From contig JBJKXM010000029.1 of NCBI GenBank assembly GCA_045561575.1, forward strand, positions 1-9,028: a DNA stretch of 9,028 bases, written 5' to 3'. Each line of letters starts with the position of its first letter. Position 1 is the stretch's first letter. Below the pieces are notes generated by a model. The model saw nothing but the letters and a program-made list of their open reading frames with translations, was not told the origin of the DNA and did not search any database. Positions 1-6,197 of the stretch are shown here, piece by piece. This DNA is from GCA-002715885 sp045561575 (GTDB taxonomy: Bacteria > Bacteroidota > Bacteroidia > Flavobacteriales > BACL11). The position numbers and the translations under genes are program-made.

Positions 1-1554
1 CAATCATCTCAAATTAAAGTAATGGGAGTTGGTGGTGGTGGTAGTAATGCAGTTAATTATATGTTTGAAAACGGAATTAAAGGGGTAGATTTTGTAATAT
101 GTAATACCGACCTACAAGCTTTAGAGGCAAGTACTATTCCAACAAAAATTCAATTGGGAGAAAATTTAACAGAAGGACTCGGTGCAGGATCCGATCCAGA
201 CGTTGGAATGAAAGCAGCACAAGAAAGTTCAGAAAGGATTTGTGAACTATTAGATTCAAACACAAAAATGTTATTTATTACAGCTGGAATGGGTGGTGGG
301 ACTGGTACTGGAGCAGCTCCTGTTATTGCAGAAATTGCAAAAGAAAAAGATATTTTAACAATTGCAGTAGTAACCCATCCATTTGCCAATGAAGGTGGAT
401 ATAGAAAGCAATATGCAAAAGAGGGGCTTGAAGAGTTAAAAAAACATGTTGATACATTATTAATTATTAATAACGATAAGCTCATAGAAATATATGGTGA
501 TTTAACATTAACTCAAGCATTTGGAAAGGCAAATGAGGTGTTAAATACAGCAACAAAAGGAATAGCTGAAGTTATATCACAACATTTGAAAGTAAACATA
601 GATTTAAATGATGCTAGAAAAGTTCTTGAAAATAGTGGAACTGCAGTAATGGGGCAAGCAATAGCTTCTGGAGAAAATAGAGCAATTGATGCCGTCTCGC
701 AGGCTTTGGATTCTCCACTTTTAAATGATAATGATATTACTGGAGCCGAACAGGTATTGTTAAAAATAGTTTCAGGAGTTGAAGAAGATGAGATTAGAAT
801 TTCTGAATTAAACATTATTAAAAATAAAATACAGCAAGCTGCAGGTCGTGATGTTAATATAATTGAAGGTATTGGAAACGATCCTACATTAGAAGGGTCT
901 GTTAGCATTACTGTCATTGCTACAGGTTTTCAAACTAAGAGAGTTAATGAGCCTGTTACCATAAAATTAGAAGAAAATGAAGAGGAAATTAACTCAGAGA
1001 TAGAATCTAAAATTGAAATTAATGAAAATCAATTTAATTCACAACAAACATTATTGCTTGATGATGATATTGAATTTGAAAATTCTGTTTCAGAAAATGA
1101 ATCCCAAAATATAAATGTTGAAGAAAAAATTGTTGTTGATTTAGGTTTAGATGAATCAACAGAAAATCCAGAAGATTTTATAAATAATGTTATTGAGGAA
1201 AATACTTTAAGTCATGAAGAGGAAAATGACCAACAAGAAAATGAAAGTATTGAGTTTGATATTCCTCAACAAACGGAAAAATTGGATAATGATTTAAATG
1301 TTTCTAATGTTCAATCTATGCGTATAGAGGCTAGAGAGCGTGAGGAAAGATTAAGAGAGATTTCAATAAAACTAAGAACTCCATCAGGGTTAACTAAGCT
1401 TGAAGAAGAGCCTGCTTACAAAAGGAATAAGGTAGATTTAGAAGAAACAATTCATTCATCAGAGGATGAAGTTTCACATTTTTCTTTAGAAGAAAAAGAT
1501 GATAATATTCTTTTAAATGATAACAACTCTTATCTTCATGACAATGTAGATTAA
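1..1554 (+). CDS. ftsZ: Cell division GTPase FtsZ (5' end missing)
   Basis: Tubulin-like GTPase that polymerises into the cytokinetic Z ring at midcell. The reading frame is open from base 1 (QSSQIKVMGVGGGG...), so the true start lies upstream. The ATG at 22 is internal, because the residues before it already belong to the first strand of the GTPase fold; about 10-20 residues are probably missing. The tubulin signature GGGTGTG is at 292-312. The T7 loop NIDLND, which supplies the catalytic aspartates to the neighbouring subunit, is at 595-612. After the globular core (to about base 960) comes a long linker rich in Glu, Asn, Asp and Gln. Near the C terminus is a conserved-looking peptide, EEEPAYKRNKVDLEE (about 1405-1449), followed by a further acidic tail ending HDNVD, a terminus I associate with flavobacterial FtsZ. 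The gene converges on groEL and ends at a shared terminator. Identity is certain; only the start is unseen. Confidence 0.97.
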   Translation, partial: QSSQIKVMGVGGGGSNAVNYMFENGIKGVDFVICNTDLQALEASTIPTKIQLGENLTEGLGAGSDPDVGMKAAQESSERICELLDSNTKMLFITAGMGGGTGTGAAPVIAEIAKEKDILTIAVVTHPFANEGGYRKQYAKEGLEELKKHVDTLLIINNDKLIEIYGDLTLTQAFGKANEVLNTATKGIAEVISQHLKVNIDLNDARKVLENSGTAVMGQAIASGENRAIDAVSQALDSPLLNDNDITGAEQVLLKIVSGVEEDEIRISELNIIKNKIQQAAGRDVNIIEGIGNDPTLEGSVSITVIATGFQTKRVNEPVTIKLEENEEEINSEIESKIEINENQFNSQQTLLLDDDIEFENSVSENESQNINVEEKIVVDLGLDESTENPEDFINNVIEENTLSHEEENDQQENESIEFDIPQQTEKLDNDLNVSNVQSMRIEAREREERLREISIKLRTPSGLTKLEEEPAYKRNKVDLEETIHSSEDEVSHFSLEEKDDNILLNDNNSYLHDNVD

Positions 1555-1582
1555 AAAAAAACCGCCTTAGGCGGTTTTTTTA
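1553..1582. terminator. Bidirectional intrinsic terminator between ftsZ and groEL
   Basis: A GC stem, ACCGCC (1561-1566), loop TTA, GGCGGT (1570-1575), is flanked by a run of As on the left and a run of Ts on the right. The paired arms extend to about 12 bp (1555-1566 with 1570-1581). Read on either strand it gives a hairpin followed by a U tract, so it can stop both ftsZ and the convergent groESL transcript. It begins in the ftsZ stop codon and reaches to within a few bases of the groEL stop. Confidence 0.93.
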
Positions 1583-1584
1583 TT

Positions 1585-3219
1585 TTACATCATTCCTGGC
1601 ATTCCACCACCTCCCATTGGAGGCATTGGAGGAGTACTTTCTTCCTTTACATTAGAAATTACACATTCTGTTGTAAGTAGCATTCCTGCAACAGAAGAAG
1701 CATTTTCTAATGCTACTCTAACTACTTTTGCAGGGTCAATAACTCCAGCTTTGTAAAGACTTTCAAATGTTTCAGTTTTAGCGTTAAAACCAAAATCATT
1801 TTTCCCCTCTTTTACTTTTGCAACAATTACAGATCCTTCTAATCCTGCATTGGCAACAATTTGTCTAAGAGGTTCTTCTACCGCTCTTCTTATTATATTG
1901 ATACCAGTTTGTTCATCATTGTTTTCAGCTTTTATTTTTGAAAGTGAATGAGTTGCTCTAACGATTGAAACTCCTCCTCCAGGAACAATTCCTTCTTCTA
2001 CAGCAGCTCGAGTAGCAGCTAATGCATCATCAACTCTATCCTTTTTTTCTTTCATTTCAACTTCTGTAGCAGCACCAACATATAATACTGCAACACCACC
2101 AGCTAATTTAGCAAGTCTTTCTTGAAGTTTCTCTTTGTCATAATCAGATGTTGTAGAGTCAATTTGAGTTTTAATTTGATTTACTCGTGCAGTGATAGTT
2201 TTTTTATCACCAGCTCCATTTACAATAGTTGTATTATCCTTATCGATTACAATTTTTTCAGTATTTCCTAGCATTTCTAAGGTTGTACTTTCTAATTTAA
2301 AACCTCTTTCCTCTGAAACAACAGTTCCATTAGTTAAAATAGCAATATCTTCTAACATTGCTTTTCTTCTATCACCAAATCCAGGGGCTTTAACTGCAGC
2401 TACTTTTAAAGCGCCCCTTATTTTATTTACAACTAATGTTGATAGTGCTTCTCCGTCTACATCTTCTGCAATAATCATTAATGGTTTTCCAGTTTTTGCA
2501 GTTTGTTCAAGAATTGGAAGCAAATCTTTCATTGCAGATATTTTTTGATCAAAAATTAAGATATATGGATTTTCAAGCTCAACTTCCATTTTATCTGCAT
2601 CAGTTATAAAATATGGAGACAAATACCCTCTGTCAAATTGCATTCCTTCAACTACTTCAACAGTTGTATCAGTACCTTTTGCCTCTTCTACTGTTATAAC
2701 TCCTTCTGTTTTTACTTTTTTCATTGCTTCAGCTATTAGAGAGCCAATGACATTATCATTGTTAGCAGAAATAGATGCAACTTGTTCAATCTTTTCATAA
2801 CTATCACCAACCTGTTGAGCTTGTTTGTTAATATTTTTAATGATAGCATCAACAGCTTTATCAATTCCTCTTTTCAAGTCCATAGGGTTAGCTCCAGCTG
2901 CAACATTTTTTAATCCTTCAGAAATTATTGCTTGAGCTAGCACAGTTGCTGAGGTTGTTCCATCTCCAGCTAAATCGTTAGTTTTTGAAGCAACTTCTTT
3001 TACCATTTGAGCACCCATATTTTCCAGAGTATCTTCTAGTTCAATTTCCTTCGCTACAGTTACACCATCTTTTGTAATTGATGGCCCACCAAATTGTTTG
3101 TCAATAACAACATTTCTTCCCTTAGGACCTAATGTAACTTTTACAGCATTTGCTAGAGCATCAACTCCTTTTTTAAGAGAGTCTCTAGCCTCAGTATCGA
3201 ATGTTATATTTTTTGCCAT
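1585..3219 (-). CDS. groL: Chaperonin GroEL (Hsp60/Cpn60)
   Basis: Large subunit of the cytosolic chaperonin. It forms a double heptameric ring that encloses unfolded proteins and folds them in an ATP-driven cycle capped by GroES. The length of 544 aa is standard. The N-terminal equatorial domain has the nucleotide site TLGPKGRNVVID (29-40) and GDGTT (85-89). The ATP-hydrolysis aspartate corresponds to Asp398, in RVDDAL. The Cpn60 signature AAVEEGIVPGGG is at 405-416. The C terminus is the usual Gly/Met-rich tail (GGGGMPGMM). The start is the ATG at 3219, giving MAKNITFD. It lies 6 nt after the groES stop, so the two are co-transcribed. No frameshift or missing catalytic residue was seen. Transcription ends at the terminator shared with ftsZ. 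Confidence 0.98.
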   Translation of the reverse strand: MAKNITFDTEARDSLKKGVDALANAVKVTLGPKGRNVVIDKQFGGPSITKDGVTVAKEIELEDTLENMGAQMVKEVASKTNDLAGDGTTSATVLAQAIISEGLKNVAAGANPMDLKRGIDKAVDAIIKNINKQAQQVGDSYEKIEQVASISANNDNVIGSLIAEAMKKVKTEGVITVEEAKGTDTTVEVVEGMQFDRGYLSPYFITDADKMEVELENPYILIFDQKISAMKDLLPILEQTAKTGKPLMIIAEDVDGEALSTLVVNKIRGALKVAAVKAPGFGDRRKAMLEDIAILTNGTVVSEERGFKLESTTLEMLGNTEKIVIDKDNTTIVNGAGDKKTITARVNQIKTQIDSTTSDYDKEKLQERLAKLAGGVAVLYVGAATEVEMKEKKDRVDDALAATRAAVEEGIVPGGGVSIVRATHSLSKIKAENNDEQTGINIIRRAVEEPLRQIVANAGLEGSVIVAKVKEGKNDFGFNAKTETFESLYKAGVIDPAKVVRVALENASSVAGMLLTTECVISNVKEESTPPMPPMGGGGMPGMM

Positions 3220-3225
3220 TTTTTT

Positions 3226-3507
3226 TTATTTAATTATTGCTAATATGTCTGATTCTTTCATAATCAAAAAATCTTCACCATCAAATTTTAAGTCTGTTCC
3301 CGCATATTTTCCATATAATACAGAATCACCAACTTTTACGGTAATTGGATTTTCTTTTGTTCCCTTTCCCACTGCTACAATATGTCCCTTTTGAGGTTTT
3401 TCTTGAGCAGTATCAGGAATAATAATTCCAGAAGCTGTTTTTGTTTCAGCCTCAGCTTGTTGAACAATTACTTTATCAGCTAGTGGAGTTAATTTTATTT
3501 TTTTCAT
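3226..3507 (-). CDS. groS: Co-chaperonin GroES (Hsp10/Cpn10)
   Basis: Heptameric lid of the GroEL chamber. At 93 aa it has the standard length. The N-terminal part PLADKVIVQQAEAETKTASG (8-27) leads into the mobile loop, which ends in the hydrophobic GIIIPDT (27-33), the segment that docks on GroEL. The sequence around GKGTKENPITVKVGD (48-62) covers the roof hairpin. The core VLYGKYAGTDLKFDGEDFLIMKESDILAII is typical of Cpn10. The start is the ATG at 3507, giving MKKIKLTPLADKV. The gene sits 93 bp downstream of secG and 6 nt upstream of groEL. That leader holds the sigma-54-like promoter described separately, so groESL probably has its own regulated promoter as well as possible read-through from the miaB operon. 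Confidence 0.98.
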   Translation of the reverse strand: MKKIKLTPLADKVIVQQAEAETKTASGIIIPDTAQEKPQKGHIVAVGKGTKENPITVKVGDSVLYGKYAGTDLKFDGEDFLIMKESDILAIIK

Positions 3508-3545
3508 AGTTTTTTATATAAATTTTAATCTATGCATATTTTAAT

Positions 3546-3561
3546 TGCAATTATCATACCA
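3546..3561 (-). promoter_or_regulatory. Candidate sigma-54 (-24/-12) promoter of groES-groEL
   Basis: On the minus strand this reads TGGTATGATAATTGCA. The sigma-54 consensus is TGGCACG-N4-TTGCA. The invariant GG (3560, 3559) and GC (3548, 3547) are present and exactly 12 nt apart, the spacing the holoenzyme needs. Mismatches are confined to two less conserved positions, where T replaces C. A start about 12 nt downstream of the GC would give a leader of roughly 28-30 nt before the groES ATG. No TAnnTTTG sigma-A -7 element is visible in this gap, and an EBP of the sigma-54 type is encoded in the same gene cluster. Both points support the call. Sigma-54 use is an inference from sequence only. 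Confidence 0.6.
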
Positions 3562-3574
3562 AAAAGAAAAGGCA

Positions 3575-3587
3575 TGAAACTTTGTCA
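3575..3587. promoter_or_regulatory. Candidate activator-binding dyad upstream of groES
   Basis: On the minus strand this is TGACA-AAG-TTTCA, an imperfect inverted repeat with one mismatch from TGACA-N3-TGTCA. It lies 13 bp upstream of the -24 box. With flanks the groES copy (CTGACA-N3-TTTCAT) matches the perfect dyad in the miaB/topA gap (CTGACA-N3-TGTCAT) at every position outside the spacer except one. I propose it as a binding site for the Fis-type helix-turn-helix of the EBP encoded at 5033-6196. It is closer to the promoter than most enhancer sites, which weakens the proposal somewhat. Confidence 0.45.
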
Positions 3588-3600
3588 GTTTTTTAAGTTA

Positions 3601-3918
3601 TTATTCTTGAACAGGATTTGATGGTAGATTCGGAATTATTGTTTCATCAATTTGTTCTTGAGCTTTGATTTCAAGATTGTCTTCTAAATTTTGTCTTGGA
3701 ATTGCAAAGTTTGATAAAAGACTTAGAGAAATCAAAACAATTGCAAGTGTCCATGTAGCTTTTTCAAGAAAATCAGTAGTTTTTTTTGCTCCCATTATTT
3801 GATTACCTCCACCACCAAAGGTAGAAGATAATCCGCCTCCTTTTGGGTTTTGGACTAAAACAACTAGAACAAGTAATATAGAAGTTATGATTATTAGTAT
3901 TGCAAAAATTGTATACAT
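3601..3918 (-). CDS. secG: Preprotein translocase subunit SecG
   Basis: Small inner-membrane subunit of the SecYEG channel that assists SecA-driven export. The protein has 105 aa. Two hydrophobic helices are visible, at about 3-22 (IFAILIIITSILLVLVVLV) and about 54-70 (ATWTLAIVLISLSLLSN). They are joined by the family's cytoplasmic loop VQNPKGGGLSSTFGGGGNQIMGAKKTTDFLEK (22-53), whose glycine-rich stretch is diagnostic. The C-terminal tail is acidic and probably variable. The start is the ATG at 3918, one base after the stop of the upstream TPR gene (TAA-T-ATG), so translation is likely coupled. It is the last gene of the tightly packed miaB operon. No strong terminator follows before the groES promoter, so read-through into groESL is possible. 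Confidence 0.95.
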   Translation of the reverse strand: MYTIFAILIIITSILLVLVVLVQNPKGGGLSSTFGGGGNQIMGAKKTTDFLEKATWTLAIVLISLSLLSNFAIPRQNLEDNLEIKAQEQIDETIIPNLPSNPVQE

Positions 3919-3919
3919 A

Positions 3920-4540
3920 TTATTTCTTTTTTAATTTATTTATTAAATTAATTTGGTCTGCAAAGTAAATACTTTTTTGCGGATATTTCAAACTAAGTTT
4001 TTTATAAATTGAAATTGCTTTTTCATAATGTTCTTGTCTAGTGTATACTTTCGCTAATGTTTCACTAATAATTTCATTATTTTCTTGAATACTTGTTTTT
4101 GCATTTTCAGAGGCTTTATAAAATTTTTGTTTTGATTTTTTTGTAATTGTAGGTTTTTTTTCTAGAAATAAATTTATAATTTCATTGTTACTTATTTTGC
4201 CAGAACGATCTATCTTTTTGGTTTGAATAATCGAAATCCATTCAGAAAAAGAGTACTCATTTTTATTATAATTAATTTTATTTTCATGCTTTTTTGCATC
4301 ATCTTTCTTTTCATGAAGAATTTCAAATAATAAGGATCTTTTTGCTGAGTGAGAAGCAGCTTTTTTAAGCTGTGATTTAAATTTTATACTACTACTATCG
4401 TGCAGTGCTTTACAAAGTAATATTTGTGCGTTTTGGCAATAGGGATAAGATAATGTTAAATCAGACAAAAAATTAATTTCTTTATCAGAAAAAACATAGG
4501 GTTTGATAATTAGTTTTGATATTTTACTTAATACTACCAA
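3920..4540 (-). CDS. Hypothetical protein with a C-terminal TPR-like repeat
   Basis: Function unknown. The 206-aa protein is rich in Lys, Ser and Asn. The N-terminal part (about 1-75) is predicted helical and contains SYPYCQNAQILLCKALHDSS (31-50). The middle (about 76-150) is low-complexity and basic, likely a flexible linker. The C-terminal 34 residues starting near 159 (SETLAKVYTRQEHYEKAISIYKKLSLKYPQKS) fit a tetratricopeptide repeat. No signal peptide or membrane helix is seen, so it is probably cytoplasmic. The only usable start codon is the TTG at 4540, since an in-frame TAA lies five codons upstream and no early ATG exists. It overlaps the end of lptE by 7 nt, and secG follows after 1 nt. 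I recall similar proteins at this position in other Bacteroidota. Its location suggests a tie to envelope biogenesis, but nothing in the sequence proves it. Confidence 0.8.
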   Translation of the reverse strand: MVVLSKISKLIIKPYVFSDKEINFLSDLTLSYPYCQNAQILLCKALHDSSSIKFKSQLKKAASHSAKRSLLFEILHEKKDDAKKHENKINYNKNEYSFSEWISIIQTKKIDRSGKISNNEIINLFLEKKPTITKKSKQKFYKASENAKTSIQENNEIISETLAKVYTRQEHYEKAISIYKKLSLKYPQKSIYFADQINLINKLKKK

Positions 4541-5031
4541 TTTACTACTGATTTATTAAAAATATCCTCAATTAATTCATTTGAGATTTCCTCAATTAAT
4601 ATTTCTTCAATTTCAGAAAAATTTTGTGAACTTTCATAATCTCTGTATCTAGAAAAAGTGTGTGAGAAATTATATTCGTTTTCATAAATGTTTGTAAAAT
4701 CAACTTTAACCGCTATAGTTAGACGGTTTTTGCCTGCAACTTCATTTGATTGTATTGCCATTGGTTTTATTTCATATTTAGTTATTACACCACTAAATTT
4801 TAAATCACCGTCATTGTCATTTATTGATAAATTAGTTTGTTGAGTAAAATAATCTTTTAACTTTTCTGTAATAACCTGACTGAGTATTGGCTGAATAGTA
4901 GAAGCATTATTTGTGAAATATTTTATTGTAATTGTTTTTGTATTTTTTGAAATAGATGCCCCATTAAAAGAATAAATTCCACATGATGATATGAATATTG
5001 ATATCATTAAAAAAGAGAAAATTTTTTTCAT
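4534..5031 (-). CDS. lptE: LPS-assembly lipoprotein LptE
   Basis: Outer-membrane lipoprotein that plugs the LptD barrel and helps insert lipopolysaccharide into the outer leaflet. I place the start at the ATG at 5031, giving 165 aa. An in-frame TTG at 5043 would add MKFK and lie inside the preceding gene, and only the ATG start gives a clean lipoprotein signal: MKK, a hydrophobic core, then the lipobox ISSC with Cys17. No acidic surface-export signal follows the cysteine, which fits a periplasm-facing lipoprotein. The mature part has the Bacteroidota LptE pattern: TITIKYFTNNAS, NRLTIAVKVDFTN, TFSRYRDYESSQNFSEIEE and the C-terminal ELIEDIFNKSVVNW. The ATG is one base after the stop of the EBP gene (TAA-G-ATG), and the stop TAG overlaps the TTG start of the next gene. 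Sequence similarity to enterobacterial LptE is low; the call rests on the family pattern in Bacteroidota. Confidence 0.88.
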   Translation of the reverse strand: MKKIFSFLMISIFISSCGIYSFNGASISKNTKTITIKYFTNNASTIQPILSQVITEKLKDYFTQQTNLSINDNDGDLKFSGVITKYEIKPMAIQSNEVAGKNRLTIAVKVDFTNIYENEYNFSHTFSRYRDYESSQNFSEIEEILIEEISNELIEDIFNKSVVNW

Positions 5032-5032
5032 C

Positions 5033-6196
5033 TTAAATTTCAAATTCTTTTAGTTTTCTGTACAGAGTTCTTTCAGAAATACCTAATTCTTTTGCAGCAT
5101 CTTTTCTTCTGTCTTTGTGTTTATTAAGAGCTTTTACAATTAGTTTTCGTTCTTGTTCTATAAGCGAAAGTGACTCATGAATTTCTATTGTTTTGTCAAC
5201 AGCTATTTGATTTTCTTGCTTCTGATCCAATTCTTTGAAAATTTCAAGCTCAGAATTCGATAAATTATTTTTTGGGGAGTCTATAATGAGATTATATGTT
5301 ATTTTTTTTAGTTCAGTTAGATCATTTTTCATATCAAACAGAACTTTATATAAAATCTCTCGCTCTGACAAATCTTCTTTTGATTTGTCTTTATAGATAG
5401 TTGGAAAATTTGGAGTATTTTTTGGAAGATGATATTTTAATGAATCTGCATCAATTTCTCTATTTTTTTCAATTATTGATAATTGAGCAACAAAGTTTTT
5501 TAGTTGTCTGATGTTTCCTGGCCAATGATAATTATTTAAAACCTCAATAGCTTCTGAATTTAATTCTATAGGGTCAGCCTTATAGTTTTCAGCAAAGTCA
5601 GCAGCAAACTTTTTAAATAAAAGTAAAATATCATCACCTCGTTCTCTTAAAGGCGGTAACGAAATACTAATGGTATTTAATCTATAGTAAAGATCCTCTC
5701 TGAACTTCCCTTTTTTAACTAATTCAAACATATTTTCATTAGTTGCAGCTAGTATTCTAACATTTGTTTTCTGAGCTTTTGATGACCCTACTTTAATATA
5801 TTCTCCATTTTCTAATACTCTTAGTAGTCTAGCTTGAGATGCTAATGGTAATTCTGCTATTTCATCCAAGAAAATTGTTCCGTTATCAGCAGCTTCAAAA
5901 TATCCTTTTCTACTTTCGTTAGCTCCAGTGAAAGAGCCTTTTTCGTGACCAAACAATTCACTATCAACAGTTCCCTCAGGAATTGCTCCGCAATTTACAG
6001 CTATATAGTTGTTGTGTTTTCTTTTGCTATTTTGATGAATGATTTGAGGAATAGTTTCTTTTCCAGTACCACTTTCACCATTAATTAGTACTGATATATC
6101 TGTGCCTGCAACCTGAAGTGCAACATTAATTGCTTGATTAAGTTTTAAATTATTTCCAATAATTCCAAAACGAGCTTTACTTTGTTTTACATCCAT
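5033..6196 (-). CDS. Sigma-54 enhancer-binding protein without receiver domain (NtrC/PspF type)
   Basis: AAA+ transcription activator that remodels sigma-54 RNA polymerase using ATP. All catalytic parts are visible in 387 aa: Walker A GESGTGKE (40-47), the sigma-54 contact loop as GSFTGA (87-92; GAFTGA is commoner), Walker B GTIFLDE (106-112), the arginine-finger region REDLYYR (166-172) and sensor II WPGNIRQLKN (225-234). The Fis-type helix-turn-helix at the C terminus (RRKDAAKELGISERTLYRKLKEF, about 363-385) is intact. Between them lies a charged linker of about 100 residues. The AAA+ domain begins almost at residue 10, so there is no receiver, PAS or GAF domain. Like PspF, it must be controlled by a partner, by ligand, or by its own level. 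The ATG at 6196 follows the miaB stop by one base, and lptE follows after one base. Likely targets are the sigma-54-like groES promoter and perhaps its own operon (inference). Confidence 0.93.
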   Translation of the reverse strand: MDVKQSKARFGIIGNNLKLNQAINVALQVAGTDISVLINGESGTGKETIPQIIHQNSKRKHNNYIAVNCGAIPEGTVDSELFGHEKGSFTGANESRKGYFEAADNGTIFLDEIAELPLASQARLLRVLENGEYIKVGSSKAQKTNVRILAATNENMFELVKKGKFREDLYYRLNTISISLPPLRERGDDILLLFKKFAADFAENYKADPIELNSEAIEVLNNYHWPGNIRQLKNFVAQLSIIEKNREIDADSLKYHLPKNTPNFPTIYKDKSKEDLSEREILYKVLFDMKNDLTELKKITYNLIIDSPKNNLSNSELEIFKELDQKQENQIAVDKTIEIHESLSLIEQERKLIVKALNKHKDRRKDAAKELGISERTLYRKLKEFEI

Positions 6197-6197
6197 T

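Noticed and set aside
150..917. Two minus-strand ORFs opposite ftsZ (150-485 and 513-917)
   Set aside because: Their translations are low-complexity Ser/Ile/Phe-rich shadows of the strongly conserved ftsZ frame, with no recognisable domain.
2192..3394. Plus-strand ORFs opposite groEL and groES (2192-2548 and 3098-3394)
   Set aside because: They are antisense to certain chaperonin genes, and their composition reflects the complement of the coding strand.
3508..3600. CIRCE operator (TTAGCACTC-N9-GAGTGCTAA) upstream of groES
   Set aside because: Looked for because it is common at groESL, but no resembling sequence is present.
5032..5043. TTG at 5043 as the start of lptE
   Set aside because: It lies inside the preceding gene and only adds four residues before a standard MKK lipoprotein signal; the ATG at 5031 also gives the 1-nt spacing seen at other junctions.
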